DNA of 64,000 bases from contig JAIPJX010000007.1 in assembly GCA_021733945.1 (NCBI GenBank), positions 1-64,000 of the forward strand. Reading direction: 5' to 3'. The stretch's first letter is position 1; the number at the start of each line of letters is the position of its first letter. The translations under genes were made by a program, and so were the position numbers. Below the pieces are notes generated by a model. The model saw only the letters and a program-made list of their open reading frames with translations. It was not told the DNA's origin and ran no database searches. The stretch is from Verrucomicrobiota bacterium (GTDB taxonomy: Bacteria > Verrucomicrobiota > Verrucomicrobiia > Limisphaerales > SIBE01). This document shows, piece by piece, positions 7,225-15,698 of this stretch.

Positions 7225-8205
7225 ATGATGAAATACACAGGCACACTTCAGAGGAGGATCGCCTGGGTGAGTTTTCGCTGCTTCGCGCCAGTCGCCGCAG
7301 GCGGACTACTCATCGGGTGTGCATCCGTAAATCCGGAGCCGTTCGCCCAATACCGGAGCGCCGTGCAGGAAGCACAGACCGGCATCGATGCCGCCATGTC
7401 CGTCAATTACACCTGGACACGATCCGGTTACATTGAGGGTTTCTCCAGCGACCCGGATTCGAGGTTCACACAGCTGATGATTCAGCCCGGGCAAGGCTAT
7501 GACTGGTCGCTGCCAAACCCGCCAATCTATCTTGGCGTAAAGCAAGCCCGAAGCGGTCTTGCGGAATTGAACCAGGCTTTCGCCCAATACGCCGATCTAT
7601 TGGGAAGGCTGGCAAGTCCCGATCTTGTGGACACAGCGAGTTTTGACCAACTGGCCAGGGATCTCAACCAGAATGCAACGGACGCAGCGAACGTGCTTGG
7701 GCTCGGCTCTCGTCCGGAAGGGATTGCGCTTTTCTCCGCCGCAGCATCCGAGGCCGCGCGTTTATACATCGACAACCGCAGGCAACATCACCTGAAAAGG
7801 GCCATCGAGATAAACCAAACCAATGTGGAAGATTACTCTGCTCTCTGCGTGTCGCTGCTCCACACGATTCGAGGAAACGTCAAGGCATACTATGCCGATC
7901 GAACGGAGCCGATTAAGAACGGGTGGCATTCGACCACCGGAAAAAAACGCGAAAAAAACACTGAAGCCATGCTGAACCTGAACGAGCAGTACGCGGATGT
8001 CATGCGGGTCCTGCAGGAATTGGAAGCGGCTTACAGCGCGCTGCCGGAGGGTCACGCCGACCTTGCCAGGGCGATTGAGGCACCGAAGCCTGACGTCGGC
8101 GGACTCCGGAAGCTCCAGGCCTCAGCAAAAAGACTCCAACATCTTTACGATGAACTGAAAAAAACCGCGGAAAAAGAAACGAAGCCGGAAACGCCACAGG
8201 ATTGA
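7225..8205 (+). CDS. Lipoprotein of unknown function
   Basis: A 326-residue protein with a short basic N-terminus, a hydrophobic segment and a lipobox LIGC with the lipidated Cys at residue 32, so it should be anchored to a membrane facing the periplasm. The mature part is mainly helical with a heptad-like C-terminal half (ELEAAYSALPEGHADLARA, LRKLQASAKRLQHLYDELKK) that could form coiled coils. A WTRSGYIEGF...DWSLPNPPIYLGVKQAR segment is distinctive, but I do not recognise the family. AAAGGA precedes the start by a suitable distance. The next gene begins three bases after the stop, so the two form an operon and probably act together. Confidence 0.85.
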   Translation: MMKYTGTLQRRIAWVSFRCFAPVAAGGLLIGCASVNPEPFAQYRSAVQEAQTGIDAAMSVNYTWTRSGYIEGFSSDPDSRFTQLMIQPGQGYDWSLPNPPIYLGVKQARSGLAELNQAFAQYADLLGRLASPDLVDTASFDQLARDLNQNATDAANVLGLGSRPEGIALFSAAASEAARLYIDNRRQHHLKRAIEINQTNVEDYSALCVSLLHTIRGNVKAYYADRTEPIKNGWHSTTGKKREKNTEAMLNLNEQYADVMRVLQELEAAYSALPEGHADLARAIEAPKPDVGGLRKLQASAKRLQHLYDELKKTAEKETKPETPQD

Positions 8206-8208
8206 TCC

Positions 8209-8556
8209 ATGAAACCCACCGAAAAGAACCTTCTGCTGGACAGGTTGAGCGTCTGCTACAACCGCATCAATTACCTCAAGGCGCTTTGTGAAGAGCAAGG
8301 CCTGATCGATGAAGCCGTACGGTTAGGGCGTCGAAAGGACCGTCTTAAGCTGGAGATTGACGGGCTTTTGCGCGATTTGTACCAGGATTGGATAGGCGAT
8401 GCCAGCGCGCTCAGGAAACGGCTGGATGTGTCCAACAAGGCCATCGATGCGGCTGTGAAAGACATTGAGAAGAAGATCAAACTCGCCGAGAACATCGTGA
8501 AAGTCCTTGGCTATATTGACGAGGGGATTGAGATCGCGGCCGGCCTCGTAACCTAG
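8209..8556 (+). CDS. Small coiled-coil protein of unknown function
   Basis: A 115-residue protein without a signal peptide or clear membrane segment. It is almost entirely helical and charged (LLLDRLSVCYNRINYLKALC, KDRLKLEIDGLLRDLY, AIDAAVKDIEKKIKLAENIV) with a slightly hydrophobic end (VLGYIDEGIEIAAGLVT). It lies three bases downstream of the lipoprotein gene, so translational coupling is likely and a physical partnership is plausible. No family was recognised. If it stays cytoplasmic, it cannot contact the mature lipoprotein, so its location is the key open question. Confidence 0.8.
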   Translation: MKPTEKNLLLDRLSVCYNRINYLKALCEEQGLIDEAVRLGRRKDRLKLEIDGLLRDLYQDWIGDASALRKRLDVSNKAIDAAVKDIEKKIKLAENIVKVLGYIDEGIEIAAGLVT

Positions 8557-9057
8557 TGTAACCAAATATATTTTGAAAGAATTGAAATCAGAGCCGCCAC
8601 GCCGGAGATTTTTATGAATTGACTGTCAGTGGGAGTGTTTTGAACCTCCAAAACCAAGCGGGCGTAGTTGCTGCGGCGGGTTTGTTCCATAACCCGCTCA
8701 AAAATCAGAAACGAGGACCTTTGGGTGACGAAGACCGGGAAACTGCTGCTTTGCTGTTCACAGATTGTGTCTCGAATGGTAGAATATTCCTGCTTCAGAC
8801 GATGAAGCGTCCCATGTTCAAATTCAGCGTTTTCTGGGCATGCGTTTGTTGTTTCGGTGCCGCCCCTGTGCCTCTTCCCGTTCAGGAAATTACGCGGGAC
8901 CAGTTCGGATGCAACTGCGAACGCTCGTTTTTTATACCGCAGGCCATCCAGGGAGACGGGCGAATCGCCGTGACTGGCGATCGTGCTGAGAACCGTTGCA
9001 TCGTCTCGGTTTCTCCGAGCTCGTTCCGGGCCGGAAGACCAATTATGGACAACTACC
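8557..9057. other. Intergenic, no gene supported
   Basis: About 500 bp with open frames on both strands but no recognisable protein family, no ribosome binding site in a convincing position, and no tRNA or obvious terminator. It presumably contains the promoter of the LVIVD protein gene. Confidence 0.5.
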
Positions 9058-11130
9058 ATGAATCAACATCTCTTAAATCACCGGACCACGCAGCTTCTCG
9101 CCTACGGCCTCTCGACTGCGCGATGGAAACAAGATGTCGTTTTCCAAATCCGTCGAGAACCCATCTTGGCGGCCCTGTTGTGGTTGGCGGTGCTAATCAT
9201 TCCATCGCAAACGTCCGAGGCCGATCCGGCCCCGCGACTCCTCGGAAGCTGGCCCGGGTTCACCCGTGGCGAGGCGAAGGCCACGGCCGTCGCTGGCAAC
9301 TATGCCTATGTGGTTGCCGGGAGCCTGCAAGTGATTGACGTGAGTGAGCCGGCCAAACCCCGCCGCGTTGGTGCGACTGCCGAAAGCGACGGGGAGGATG
9401 TGGCGGTCTCCGATGGGATCGCGTTTGTGGCGAGTGGTGCGAATGGTTTGCGTGTGTTCGATGTCGGCGATCCGACCCGTCCCAGGTTGATTGGAACCGT
9501 TGTGGGTCGAGGTGAAGCGTTTGCCGTGGCTTTCTCCGACCACCTAGCCTACGTGGCGGAGCACTGGCGCGAAAACGACAAGATGCAGACCGGTTTACGG
9601 GTGATCGAGGTTACCGATCCTACTCGGCCGCATTCTGTGGGGACATGGATCGGGCCCGAGGGGGGAATGTCGGTCTGGGGCTGTGATCTGGCGGTATCGG
9701 GCCGCTACGTTTATCTGACTACCACGGTGACGAAGCCACAAGACGAGACAGGCTGGCTGGTGGCAATCGACGTGAGGGATCCGAGGAATCCAATCGAAAC
9801 GGGCTGGCACGCCTTCCCCGGAAGAGTCAATGGACTGGCCGTCTCAGGTGGCTACGCCTACGTCACCGGCCGAGGACGCTGGGATGGGGCCGTGGGATAC
9901 TACCGCGACGGTCTGTCGATCATCGACGTCAGCAATCACGTGATCGACATCACCAAGGCCCCGTTCCTGCCTCGGATTGGCGGTTTCGAAACGGGCGAAT
10001 ACTCGCGGAAAGTTGCCGTGTCGGGCCCTTACGCGTATCTGGCTGACGGAAGCGGCGGGCTGCGTGTGATCGACATCACCGATCCGGTCCGGCTGATAGA
10101 AGTCGGTGCTTATGAAACATCCGGAGTCGTCGATGGTGTGGCCATCCTTGGAAACAATGCCTATCTGCTGGAAAGGCTCTGGGATGAACCCGGGTTACGA
10201 TTCCTCGGGAGACTGACGATCGTTGATATCAGCAATCCCAAGACCCCGTCCCGGATTGGGAGTGCAGACCTCAAACAACCCGCAGCCGCCATTGGCTTTT
10301 TTGGAAATTACGCATATCTGGCAAATGGGGATGCGGGCTTGCAAGTGATCGATGTTTCAGATCTGTCCAATCCAGAGCTCGTGGGAGTAAATGAAACGGG
10401 CCGAATCGTCCAGGATCTAAAAATCTCGGGCGATTACCTGTTCTTGGCTGGAGACTGGTTGGATAATGGAGGCTGGCGAAGTGGTTTGCAGGTTCTGAAT
10501 ATCGGCGACCCGATCCATCCGGAAACGGTAAGCACGGTCGAATCGAGAAACGCCTCGGCCGTGGAAGTGGCAGGGGGCTACGCGTTTGTACAGACGGGCG
10601 ATTGGGGCGGTAGTGACAGGGGAGCTTCTCCCGTTCTTTCTGTGATCGATGCCAGCAATCCCGCCAACGCACGGTTGGCAGTCGCCTATCAGTTGGACCG
10701 GGTCGGGATCCCGGCCCCGTTGAATTTGGTAATTGCCAACTTCGCCTTCAGCGGTGGAAATGTGTATGACCTTAGTGATCCCACCAGTCCAAGGCGAATC
10801 GGACGCTGGGACCGTGACGGCGGGCACTTCATAACCGAGGTCGGCGATTTTGGTTACTCGGCGGCCGGAAGCCAGGGGCTGCAGGTGATCCGGCTGCCGA
10901 TGCTTCATTTCAGCTCGAACCGCGTTCTGGACACCGGGGGCATCAAGTTTGTGCTAACCGGTGACTACGGCCAGCGTGTCCGCGTGCAGCGGAGCAAGAA
11001 CCTCGTCGATTGGGAGGAATGGAAGACCTTGACCCTGACCAGCAGTTCCGTGGAGCTGATTGATGACACGGCGGCCACGACGCAGCGATTCTACCGCGCA
11101 GTGGAAAGCGCTAACCAAGCAGCTCCCTAA
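9058..11130 (+). CDS. Secreted LVIVD-repeat beta-propeller protein
   Basis: A 690-residue exported protein. After a long basic N-terminal region, a hydrophobic stretch (PILAALLWLAVLIIPSQTSE, residues ~34-53) acts as signal or anchor. The body is a chain of about ten ~40-residue repeats of the LVIVD type, with strands such as VAVSDGIAFVASGANGLRVF and the recurring pattern 'DVSDPT.P..VG', which builds a propeller. The last ~65 residues (TGDYGQRVRVQRSKNLVDWE to FYRAVE) form the C-terminal domain common on verrucomicrobial secreted proteins and also seen at the end of the protein at 28042. The frame is open to 8983; the ATG at 9058 gives the more plausible N-terminus, though no strong ribosome binding site is visible. 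Its ligand is unknown. Confidence 0.88.
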   Translation: MNQHLLNHRTTQLLAYGLSTARWKQDVVFQIRREPILAALLWLAVLIIPSQTSEADPAPRLLGSWPGFTRGEAKATAVAGNYAYVVAGSLQVIDVSEPAKPRRVGATAESDGEDVAVSDGIAFVASGANGLRVFDVGDPTRPRLIGTVVGRGEAFAVAFSDHLAYVAEHWRENDKMQTGLRVIEVTDPTRPHSVGTWIGPEGGMSVWGCDLAVSGRYVYLTTTVTKPQDETGWLVAIDVRDPRNPIETGWHAFPGRVNGLAVSGGYAYVTGRGRWDGAVGYYRDGLSIIDVSNHVIDITKAPFLPRIGGFETGEYSRKVAVSGPYAYLADGSGGLRVIDITDPVRLIEVGAYETSGVVDGVAILGNNAYLLERLWDEPGLRFLGRLTIVDISNPKTPSRIGSADLKQPAAAIGFFGNYAYLANGDAGLQVIDVSDLSNPELVGVNETGRIVQDLKISGDYLFLAGDWLDNGGWRSGLQVLNIGDPIHPETVSTVESRNASAVEVAGGYAFVQTGDWGGSDRGASPVLSVIDASNPANARLAVAYQLDRVGIPAPLNLVIANFAFSGGNVYDLSDPTSPRRIGRWDRDGGHFITEVGDFGYSAAGSQGLQVIRLPMLHFSSNRVLDTGGIKFVLTGDYGQRVRVQRSKNLVDWEEWKTLTLTSSSVELIDDTAATTQRFYRAVESANQAAP

Positions 11131-11690
11131 CCCAAGTGCGTCAGTTGGAGGGGCATCAAAGATGCGATCGTTGTAAACATGGTCGAGAATCCCTCGGCAT
11201 TGGTGATTCGCTCCGGTTCATCCATGAAAGTGTGGGTGTGCCATCCGATGATCAGATCGATGCCACTGACTGTTGAGCCAATTCTTGATCCCCCCACCAG
11301 CCCAAGTGTGACAAACAGAGGATCAAGTGACACCTCTTTTTCCTTGGTTCCTGGACCATTTCCCTGGCGATCGGAACAGCATCCATGTGTTTTGTTTCAT
11401 CCGTCAAAAGGGGATCGACCAACCCTTTCAAGGGGACGCCCAGGCCGAACAACCCGATCTCAATACCGCCCGTTTTTATGATTTTGCGGGAAGGAAAACG
11501 GGCCTTAAGAATCGTTTTGGAGAATAAAAATGCGCCCTGGATGCACTTTGGTTTCGTGGCCACGTGGCCTCGGGTGCGGCACTTTCCGGTGGAAACACGA
11601 AACCCGGGAAGCTATCTTGCCAATTCTTGAGACCACGCATAAAATCCTGAACATGAAACGGCGTATTGCCCAGGGCCGCAGCCAGCAACC
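11130..11690 (-). pseudogene. Decayed 5'-nucleotidase / metallophosphoesterase
   Basis: Recognisable pieces appear in different minus-strand frames, in the correct order. These are ALGNTPFHVQDFMRGLKNWQ (like GNH.FD.G..GL), then KTGGIEIGLFGLGV, then CHLILCLSHLGWWGDQELAQ, and after a frameshift near 11270 GIDLIIGWHTHTFMDEP. The last two correspond to the 'LSHLG...D..LA..V.GIDLIIGGHTHT' metal-binding region of the 5'-nucleotidase (UshA-type) calcineurin-like phosphoesterases. The scattered frames and missing C-terminal domain show that it is non-functional. Confidence 0.7.
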
Positions 11691-11717
11691 AGGCACCGGT
11701 CCCAATCGAGCAACCGA

Positions 11718-12359
11718 ATGAATCGCACACTCAGTCTCAACGAATACGCTACCCCGGAGCACGCCCTGAAGTACCTGGCGCGCGCGGACGGAATTCCACA
11801 CCGAACCGAAGGGGAAGGCGTCCTGCTCGATTTTATTCCGAAGTCAGCCAGACGGATCCTCGATCTGGGAACGGGAGACGGCCGCCTGTTGGCGCTGCTT
11901 CGACTGGACCGGCCGGACGCAAGGGGCATTGCACTCGACATGTCGCCAACCATGCTGGCCGCAGCTCGCGAGAGATTTCGAGGAAACGAACAGGTCGGGG
12001 TGATTGAGCACAACCTGGATGTTCCACTGCCAGATCTGGGGCACTTTGACGTGATCGTGTCGAGCCTTGCGATCCATCATTGCACCGATGACCGCAAGAG
12101 GGCCCTCTATTCCGAAATCCATGCCGCGCTGGAACCGGGCGGAATCTTCTGCAACCTGGAACATGTGTCCTCCGCGACCGGGAACCTGCACGCCCGCTTT
12201 CTCCATGCACTTGGGATCACAGAGGCCGATGAGGACCCGTCCAACAAGCTGACCAGTGTCGAGCTGCAGATGCGGTGGCTGAGGGGGATTGGATTCGAGG
12301 AAGTGGACTGCTACTGGAAATGGCTGGAGCTTGCGCTCTTCGGAGGAGTTCGGAGATGA
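11718..12359 (+). CDS. Class I SAM-dependent methyltransferase
   Basis: A 213-residue cytoplasmic protein with a Rossmann methyltransferase fold. Motif I is ARRILDLGTGDGRLLALL (about residues 43-60), the acidic residue after strand 2 is in GIALDMSP, and motif IV/V is FDVIVSSLAIHHCTDDRK. The GGIFCNLEHV segment follows, and a C-terminal part is rich in aromatic residues (VDCYWKWLELALF). The substrate cannot be read from the sequence; related proteins modify small molecules. It stands alone: a decayed phosphoesterase lies upstream on the other strand, and repeats lie downstream. No strong Shine-Dalgarno precedes the ATG. Confidence 0.9.
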   Translation: MNRTLSLNEYATPEHALKYLARADGIPHRTEGEGVLLDFIPKSARRILDLGTGDGRLLALLRLDRPDARGIALDMSPTMLAAARERFRGNEQVGVIEHNLDVPLPDLGHFDVIVSSLAIHHCTDDRKRALYSEIHAALEPGGIFCNLEHVSSATGNLHARFLHALGITEADEDPSNKLTSVELQMRWLRGIGFEEVDCYWKWLELALFGGVRR

Positions 12360-12500
12360 ACAAGAAGCCCAGGGGATTCAGGGAGGGGGAACGCGACGCA
12401 GACAAACGCGGAGGTCCGCACTTGGGACAGAAAGCCGTTTTACATCCGCGTTGATCGGAAACCTGCGGTTGATGTTCCCCGGGGTCTGGTGCATTTGAGG

Positions 12501-13105
12501 CCGGGGACGGCTCAGCGGGGACGCTTCGCCCTACCCATATTGGAATGGGAGAGGGGGGAAGGTGGTGCGAACCGTCCCGGTGAGCGGTCAGGGACCTGGA
12601 CCTCGGGTGGCCCACGGCTCAGAGGGGACGCTTCGCCCTACCCATATTGGAATGGGAGAGGGGGGAAGGTGGTGCGAACCGTCCCGGTGAGCGGTCAGGG
12701 ACCTGGACCTCGGGTGGCCCACGGCTCAGAGGGGACGCTTCGCCCTACCGATATTGGAACGGGAGAGGGGGAAAGGTGGCGCGAACCGTCCCGGTGAGCG
12801 GTCAGGGACCTGGACCTCGGGCGACCCACGGCTCAGCGGGGACGCTTCGCCCTACCGACATTGGAACGGGAAAGGGGGAAAGGTGGCGCGAACCGTCCCG
12901 GTGAGCGGTCAGGGACCTGGACCTCGGGCGACCCACGGCTCAGCGGGGACGCTTCGCCCTACCGAGATTGGAACGGGAAAGGGGGAAAGGTGGCGCGAAC
13001 CGTCCCGGTGAGCGGTCAGGGACCTGGACCTCGGGTGGCCCACGGCTCAGCGGGGACGCTTCGCCCTACCGATATTCGAAATTGGAGAGGGAGAAAGGGG
13101 CCGAG
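12501..13105. repeat. 107-bp tandem array of hairpin-element units
   Basis: The landmark CTCAGNGGGGACGCTTCGCC recurs at 12511, 12618, 12725, 12832, 12939 and 13046, an exact 107-bp period: five full units and a truncated sixth. Each unit contains the inverted left end (GGGGACGCTTCGCCCTACC), a ~30-bp A/G-rich spacer, the inverted right end (GCGCGAACCGTCCCGGTGAG) and a core (CGGTCAGGGACCTGGACC...). Units differ at only a few positions. Because 107 is not a multiple of three, overlapping reading frames of 85 residues appear in series; they are artefacts of the repeat. Confidence 0.95.
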
Positions 13106-13364
13106 GTGACGAGGCTCCAAATGCTCTGGAAATTGCCCGGTTTGACGGCGCAGAACGGCGATTCGACAGATGGATTCACATTCAAAGCGCGGGGCCATCG
13201 CTCCATTCGTGAGCGTTTGATGACGTTTCCATCGAAACGAATCCCCAAACAAACCCAACAGGAACGGAGACCCAATCACTTGCTAACTCTTGGCATCACC
13301 CCTATTCTCGAAACTCGAAATCACCCCACCCCAACCGAGCCAAGGTGAAATCGCACCCCATTCT
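13106..13364. other. Intergenic, no gene recognised
   Basis: About 260 bp between the tandem array and the small exported protein gene. The first part (GAGGTGACGAGGCTCCAAAT, ...) resembles in reverse complement the stretch near 6580-6620 (ATTTTGAGCCTCGTCACCTC), so it may be another dispersed repeat. No coding signal was found. Confidence 0.45.
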
Positions 13365-13607
13365 ATGAAAACACCAATAGACATCAAGAGCGCATTGATC
13401 GGGCTGTCCGTCGGGGCCCTTGTGACCCTCGGGATCGCAGCCGCAGCTTCACCCGGTTCAGTTGGGCGGTATCAGATTGCTGGCACAGGAAACCACGGAC
13501 TCATCATCGATACCGCAACCGGCCAGGCGTGGCGTGGGTATTTTCCCGCGAACAGCGGAAACACCGACGGTGATTTCTTTACCGTCAAGATGGGCGGGAA
13601 AAAATGA
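13365..13607 (+). CDS. Small exported or membrane-anchored protein
   Basis: An 80-residue protein beginning MKTPIDIKSALIGLSVGALV with a hydrophobic N-terminal segment ending near AAAAS, which could be a signal peptide or membrane anchor. The rest (GRYQIAGTGNHGLIIDTATG then QAWRGYF) resembles the short 'R.Q......G.ILIDT.TG..W' modules found in small hypothetical proteins that often follow such an anchor. The function is unknown. The ATG at 13365 was chosen because the hydrophobic segment then sits at the N-terminus; the frame is open to 13290. Confidence 0.65.
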   Translation: MKTPIDIKSALIGLSVGALVTLGIAAAASPGSVGRYQIAGTGNHGLIIDTATGQAWRGYFPANSGNTDGDFFTVKMGGKK

Positions 13608-13887
13608 AACACTCAGGCTCGTGGAGAGCCCCCATGCTGATCCTTGATCGCAGCCTCTTGACCGGAGGAACCGAATTCGCAGCTGAAAAGAACCGGTGCT
13701 GACTCCTCCTTTATTCCCGCGTCATCCTTCGCCGTTTCCGCCGACGGGCTGAAACTTTGTGCAATCCCTGGTGTTCGATTTTTCATGAAACGGCATTTCG
13801 ACCGAAACGAACCCGCTCGGGTCCTTGAGCATCGGATTCACGCCGGGATGCCAGTTGGCAGAACCATCTGGAAAGACTAAAACACTC
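13608..13887. other. Intergenic, no gene recognised
   Basis: About 280 bp with no recognisable gene, tRNA or clear hairpin terminator. It may carry the promoter of the thioredoxin-like gene at 13888. Confidence 0.45.
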
Positions 13888-14622
13888 ATGAATCATCAAA
13901 TCACACTTCGGCTCTTGTCGTCCCTCGCGCTTGTCACTATTGCCGCTTCCGCTCAACAACCAGTCCAGTTACCCGGAGCACCCGTCATACCCGTCGCGCC
14001 CCCGTCGCAAACGGCATCGGAGGAGGGCGCACCACCGCGTAAGGCAATACAGGCCACACTGATCAGAAGCCTGCCCCAAACCGCGTCGACCTCCTCCGTA
14101 ACCCAGCTCGAAGTCGGAGCCATCGCACCGGATTTCATCTCGAACGATCCGAAAGGAAACGCCGTGCACCTTTCCGATTTCAAGGGCAAGGTTCTTGTCC
14201 TCGGCTTCTGGGCAACGTGATGCGGCCCGTGTCTCGCGTCGCTTCCCCACACCGAAGAAACGTCAAAACGCTTCAGGGACTCGGACGTGGTGGTTCTGGC
14301 TGTTTGCACAGGGGACACTCGGGCGAAGTTCGAGCAGTGGATGAAGGCCAATCACGCCAGGTATCCCAACATCACCTTTACATCGGATCCAAATGAACGT
14401 GATTCGGCGAACTTCGACGAGCGCGCGTCGCGGAAGCTCTACGGAGTGAGCGGAATTCCAGCGCAATTCATCATTGATCGCGACGGCAAGATTGAGGCTG
14501 TTTTGAACGGCTATCTGAATGACGATGCGCGATTGGAAGCCGGACTCGCCAGAGCGGGCATCAAAGTCGATCCTGCACTCGTCGCCAAGGGCGAAGCACA
14601 ACTGAAATCCGGAGGATCTTAG
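13888..14622 (+). pseudogene. TlpA-like thioredoxin with in-frame UGA in the active site
   Basis: The protein starts MNHQITLRLLSSLALVTIAA, a Sec signal peptide, followed by a Pro-rich linker and the thioredoxin/AhpC-like opening VGAIAPDFISNDPKGNAVHL. It then reads KVLVLGFWAT-(UGA)-CGPCLASLP. The same frame continues beyond codon 111 (14218-14220) through VVVLAVCTGD, YPNITFTSDPNERDSANFDE and the cis-Pro motif VSGIPAQFIIDRDGKIEAVL to a normal stop at 14622. Family members have Trp here (WCGPC), so a single TGG-to-TGA change explains the break. Both Cys residues and the cis-Pro are intact. It is either a recent nonsense pseudogene, a sequence error, or a read-through gene. Neighbouring genes end in TGA, so general recoding is unlikely. 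Confidence 0.75.
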
Positions 14623-14805
14623 GACACCCGACGCCCGGGCATCAACGCCCAACGGTTCGGACTTTTGTCTGCACGCCCCTGTCCCTGCAGACTTCCCGGC
14701 TCCCGCTTGGAGTGCAGCCGAATTTTCGGGAACCACGGAGTTGCCGGGCTGGTCCCGGAAGGCGTGAATGAACGAATCCGCCCTGCCCCCTGTCCAACCT
14801 CCACC

Positions 14806-15111
14806 ATGAAACGTGCACTTGTTTCGATTGAACTAAAAGACGGCTTACACCTCCGTCCGGCCACTCGGTTGGTCAAGCGTGCCATGGCATTCCAGTCCAG
14901 CATTTGGCTGAAATCCAACGAGAAAATCGCAAACGCTCGGAGCATCCTTTCGATCCTGCTTCTTTGCGCGACACTCGGCAGCCTCGTGGAGCTCGAGGCT
15001 TCCGGAGCCGATGAGGATCAAGCGCTCGCCGCAATCGCCTCTCTTCTCCAATCCGAAGACGGTTCCGGATCACCCGAAGTCTCTGGCGACCCGACCGACA
15101 CCGGAAACTGA
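14806..15111 (+). CDS. HPr family phosphocarrier protein
   Basis: A 101-residue HPr, the phosphoryl carrier of the PEP:sugar phosphotransferase system or of a regulatory PTS. The phosphorylatable His falls at residue 15 in the motif DGLHLRPATRLV (canonically GLHARPA). The regulatory Ser falls at residue 46 in NARSILSILLL, so the HPr kinase site is present too. The helix 3 signature G.DEDQALAAIASLL follows. About 15 extra polar residues trail the normal end. No enzyme I, HPr kinase or EII genes are in the window, which suggests a role in regulation rather than a local sugar transporter. The ATG at 14806 was chosen because it places His15 and Ser46 at their standard positions. Confidence 0.9.
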   Translation: MKRALVSIELKDGLHLRPATRLVKRAMAFQSSIWLKSNEKIANARSILSILLLCATLGSLVELEASGADEDQALAAIASLLQSEDGSGSPEVSGDPTDTGN

Positions 15112-15272
15112 GCCCCAACACCGCGAGGATCGGCCGAACCCGACTGCCCCTGGGCTAAAGGACAAATCCGAAACTCTATCGCTTGACCAGAAGGCTCCCA
15201 ACGTCTATAGATTTGACCTCGCTCGGGGACAGGGCCACATGTCCAACGAAATCCAGAGCGAAACAGGTGATC

Positions 15273-15362
15273 GGAGAGATGGCCGAGTGGCTTAAGGCGC
15301 AGGTTTGCTAAACCTGTGTAGGGGTAACTCTACCGAGGGTTCGAATCCCTCTCTCTCCGCCA
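15273..15362 (+). tRNA. tRNA-Ser (GCU)
   Basis: A class II tRNA with a long variable arm. Acceptor GGAGAGA pairs with TCTCTCC. The anticodon arm CAGGT-TTGCTAA-ACCTG gives anticodon GCT, the variable arm is TGTAGGGGTAACTCTACC, and the T arm is GAGGG-TTCGAAT-CCCTC. Discriminator G is followed by an encoded CCA ending at 15362. Confidence 0.97.
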
Positions 15363-15698
15363 CTTCTTCCACAAAATCAACCACTTACAACAATTTTCAG
15401 CTTCCACGCCACTTTGCGGGTAAAGACAACGAAGCGCGTGTAATTGCCTTTAAGAACGGTTTAATGGCAACTGGTTGAGGTGTTTTATGAAAACCGTGGC
15501 CGATTAGGGCCGTGCGTACCACATTCTGAGCATTCGGGATCAGGATGGCGATTCGGTTCGGTTTCCTATTCCGACATCCCGAAGAGTCTCGGCAACGGAC
15601 ATCCAACCCTCGGCCCGCATTGGAAATCCCGGAACCGCTTGTCAAACCGTTATCCTCCATGGCATATTGGATGCCGATCAACCATTCCATCTCGACTT
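15363..15698. other. Intergenic, no gene recognised
   Basis: About 335 bp between tRNA-Ser and the esterase gene. The esterase frame is open back to 15480, but the upstream residues are not protein-like. It should hold the esterase promoter; no specific box was identified with confidence. Confidence 0.45.

Noticed and set aside
8553-9059. Minus-strand open frame of 168 codons between the coiled-coil and LVIVD genes
   Set aside because: No family, no ribosome binding site, and it overlaps the start of a well-supported gene.
12501-13105. CRISPR array
   Set aside because: The whole 107-bp unit repeats; there are no unique spacers between short repeats and no cas genes.
12489-13348. Series of overlapping ~85-codon frames beginning M(E/D)(W/R)ERG
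   Set aside because: They follow the 107-bp DNA period and shift frame from unit to unit; no ribosome binding sites or family matches.
14218-14220. Selenocysteine codon in the thioredoxin-like gene
   Set aside because: The UGA replaces Trp, not an active-site Cys. No convincing SECIS hairpin was seen just downstream, and no Sec genes are in the window.
14218-14220. Reassignment of UGA to Trp in this genome
   Set aside because: Several intact genes, such as those ending at 8205 and 12359 and the giant gene ending at 36279, use TGA as their stop.
15480-15698. N-terminal extension of the sialate O-acetylesterase
   Set aside because: The extension lacks a signal peptide at its start and would bury the one beginning near 15699.
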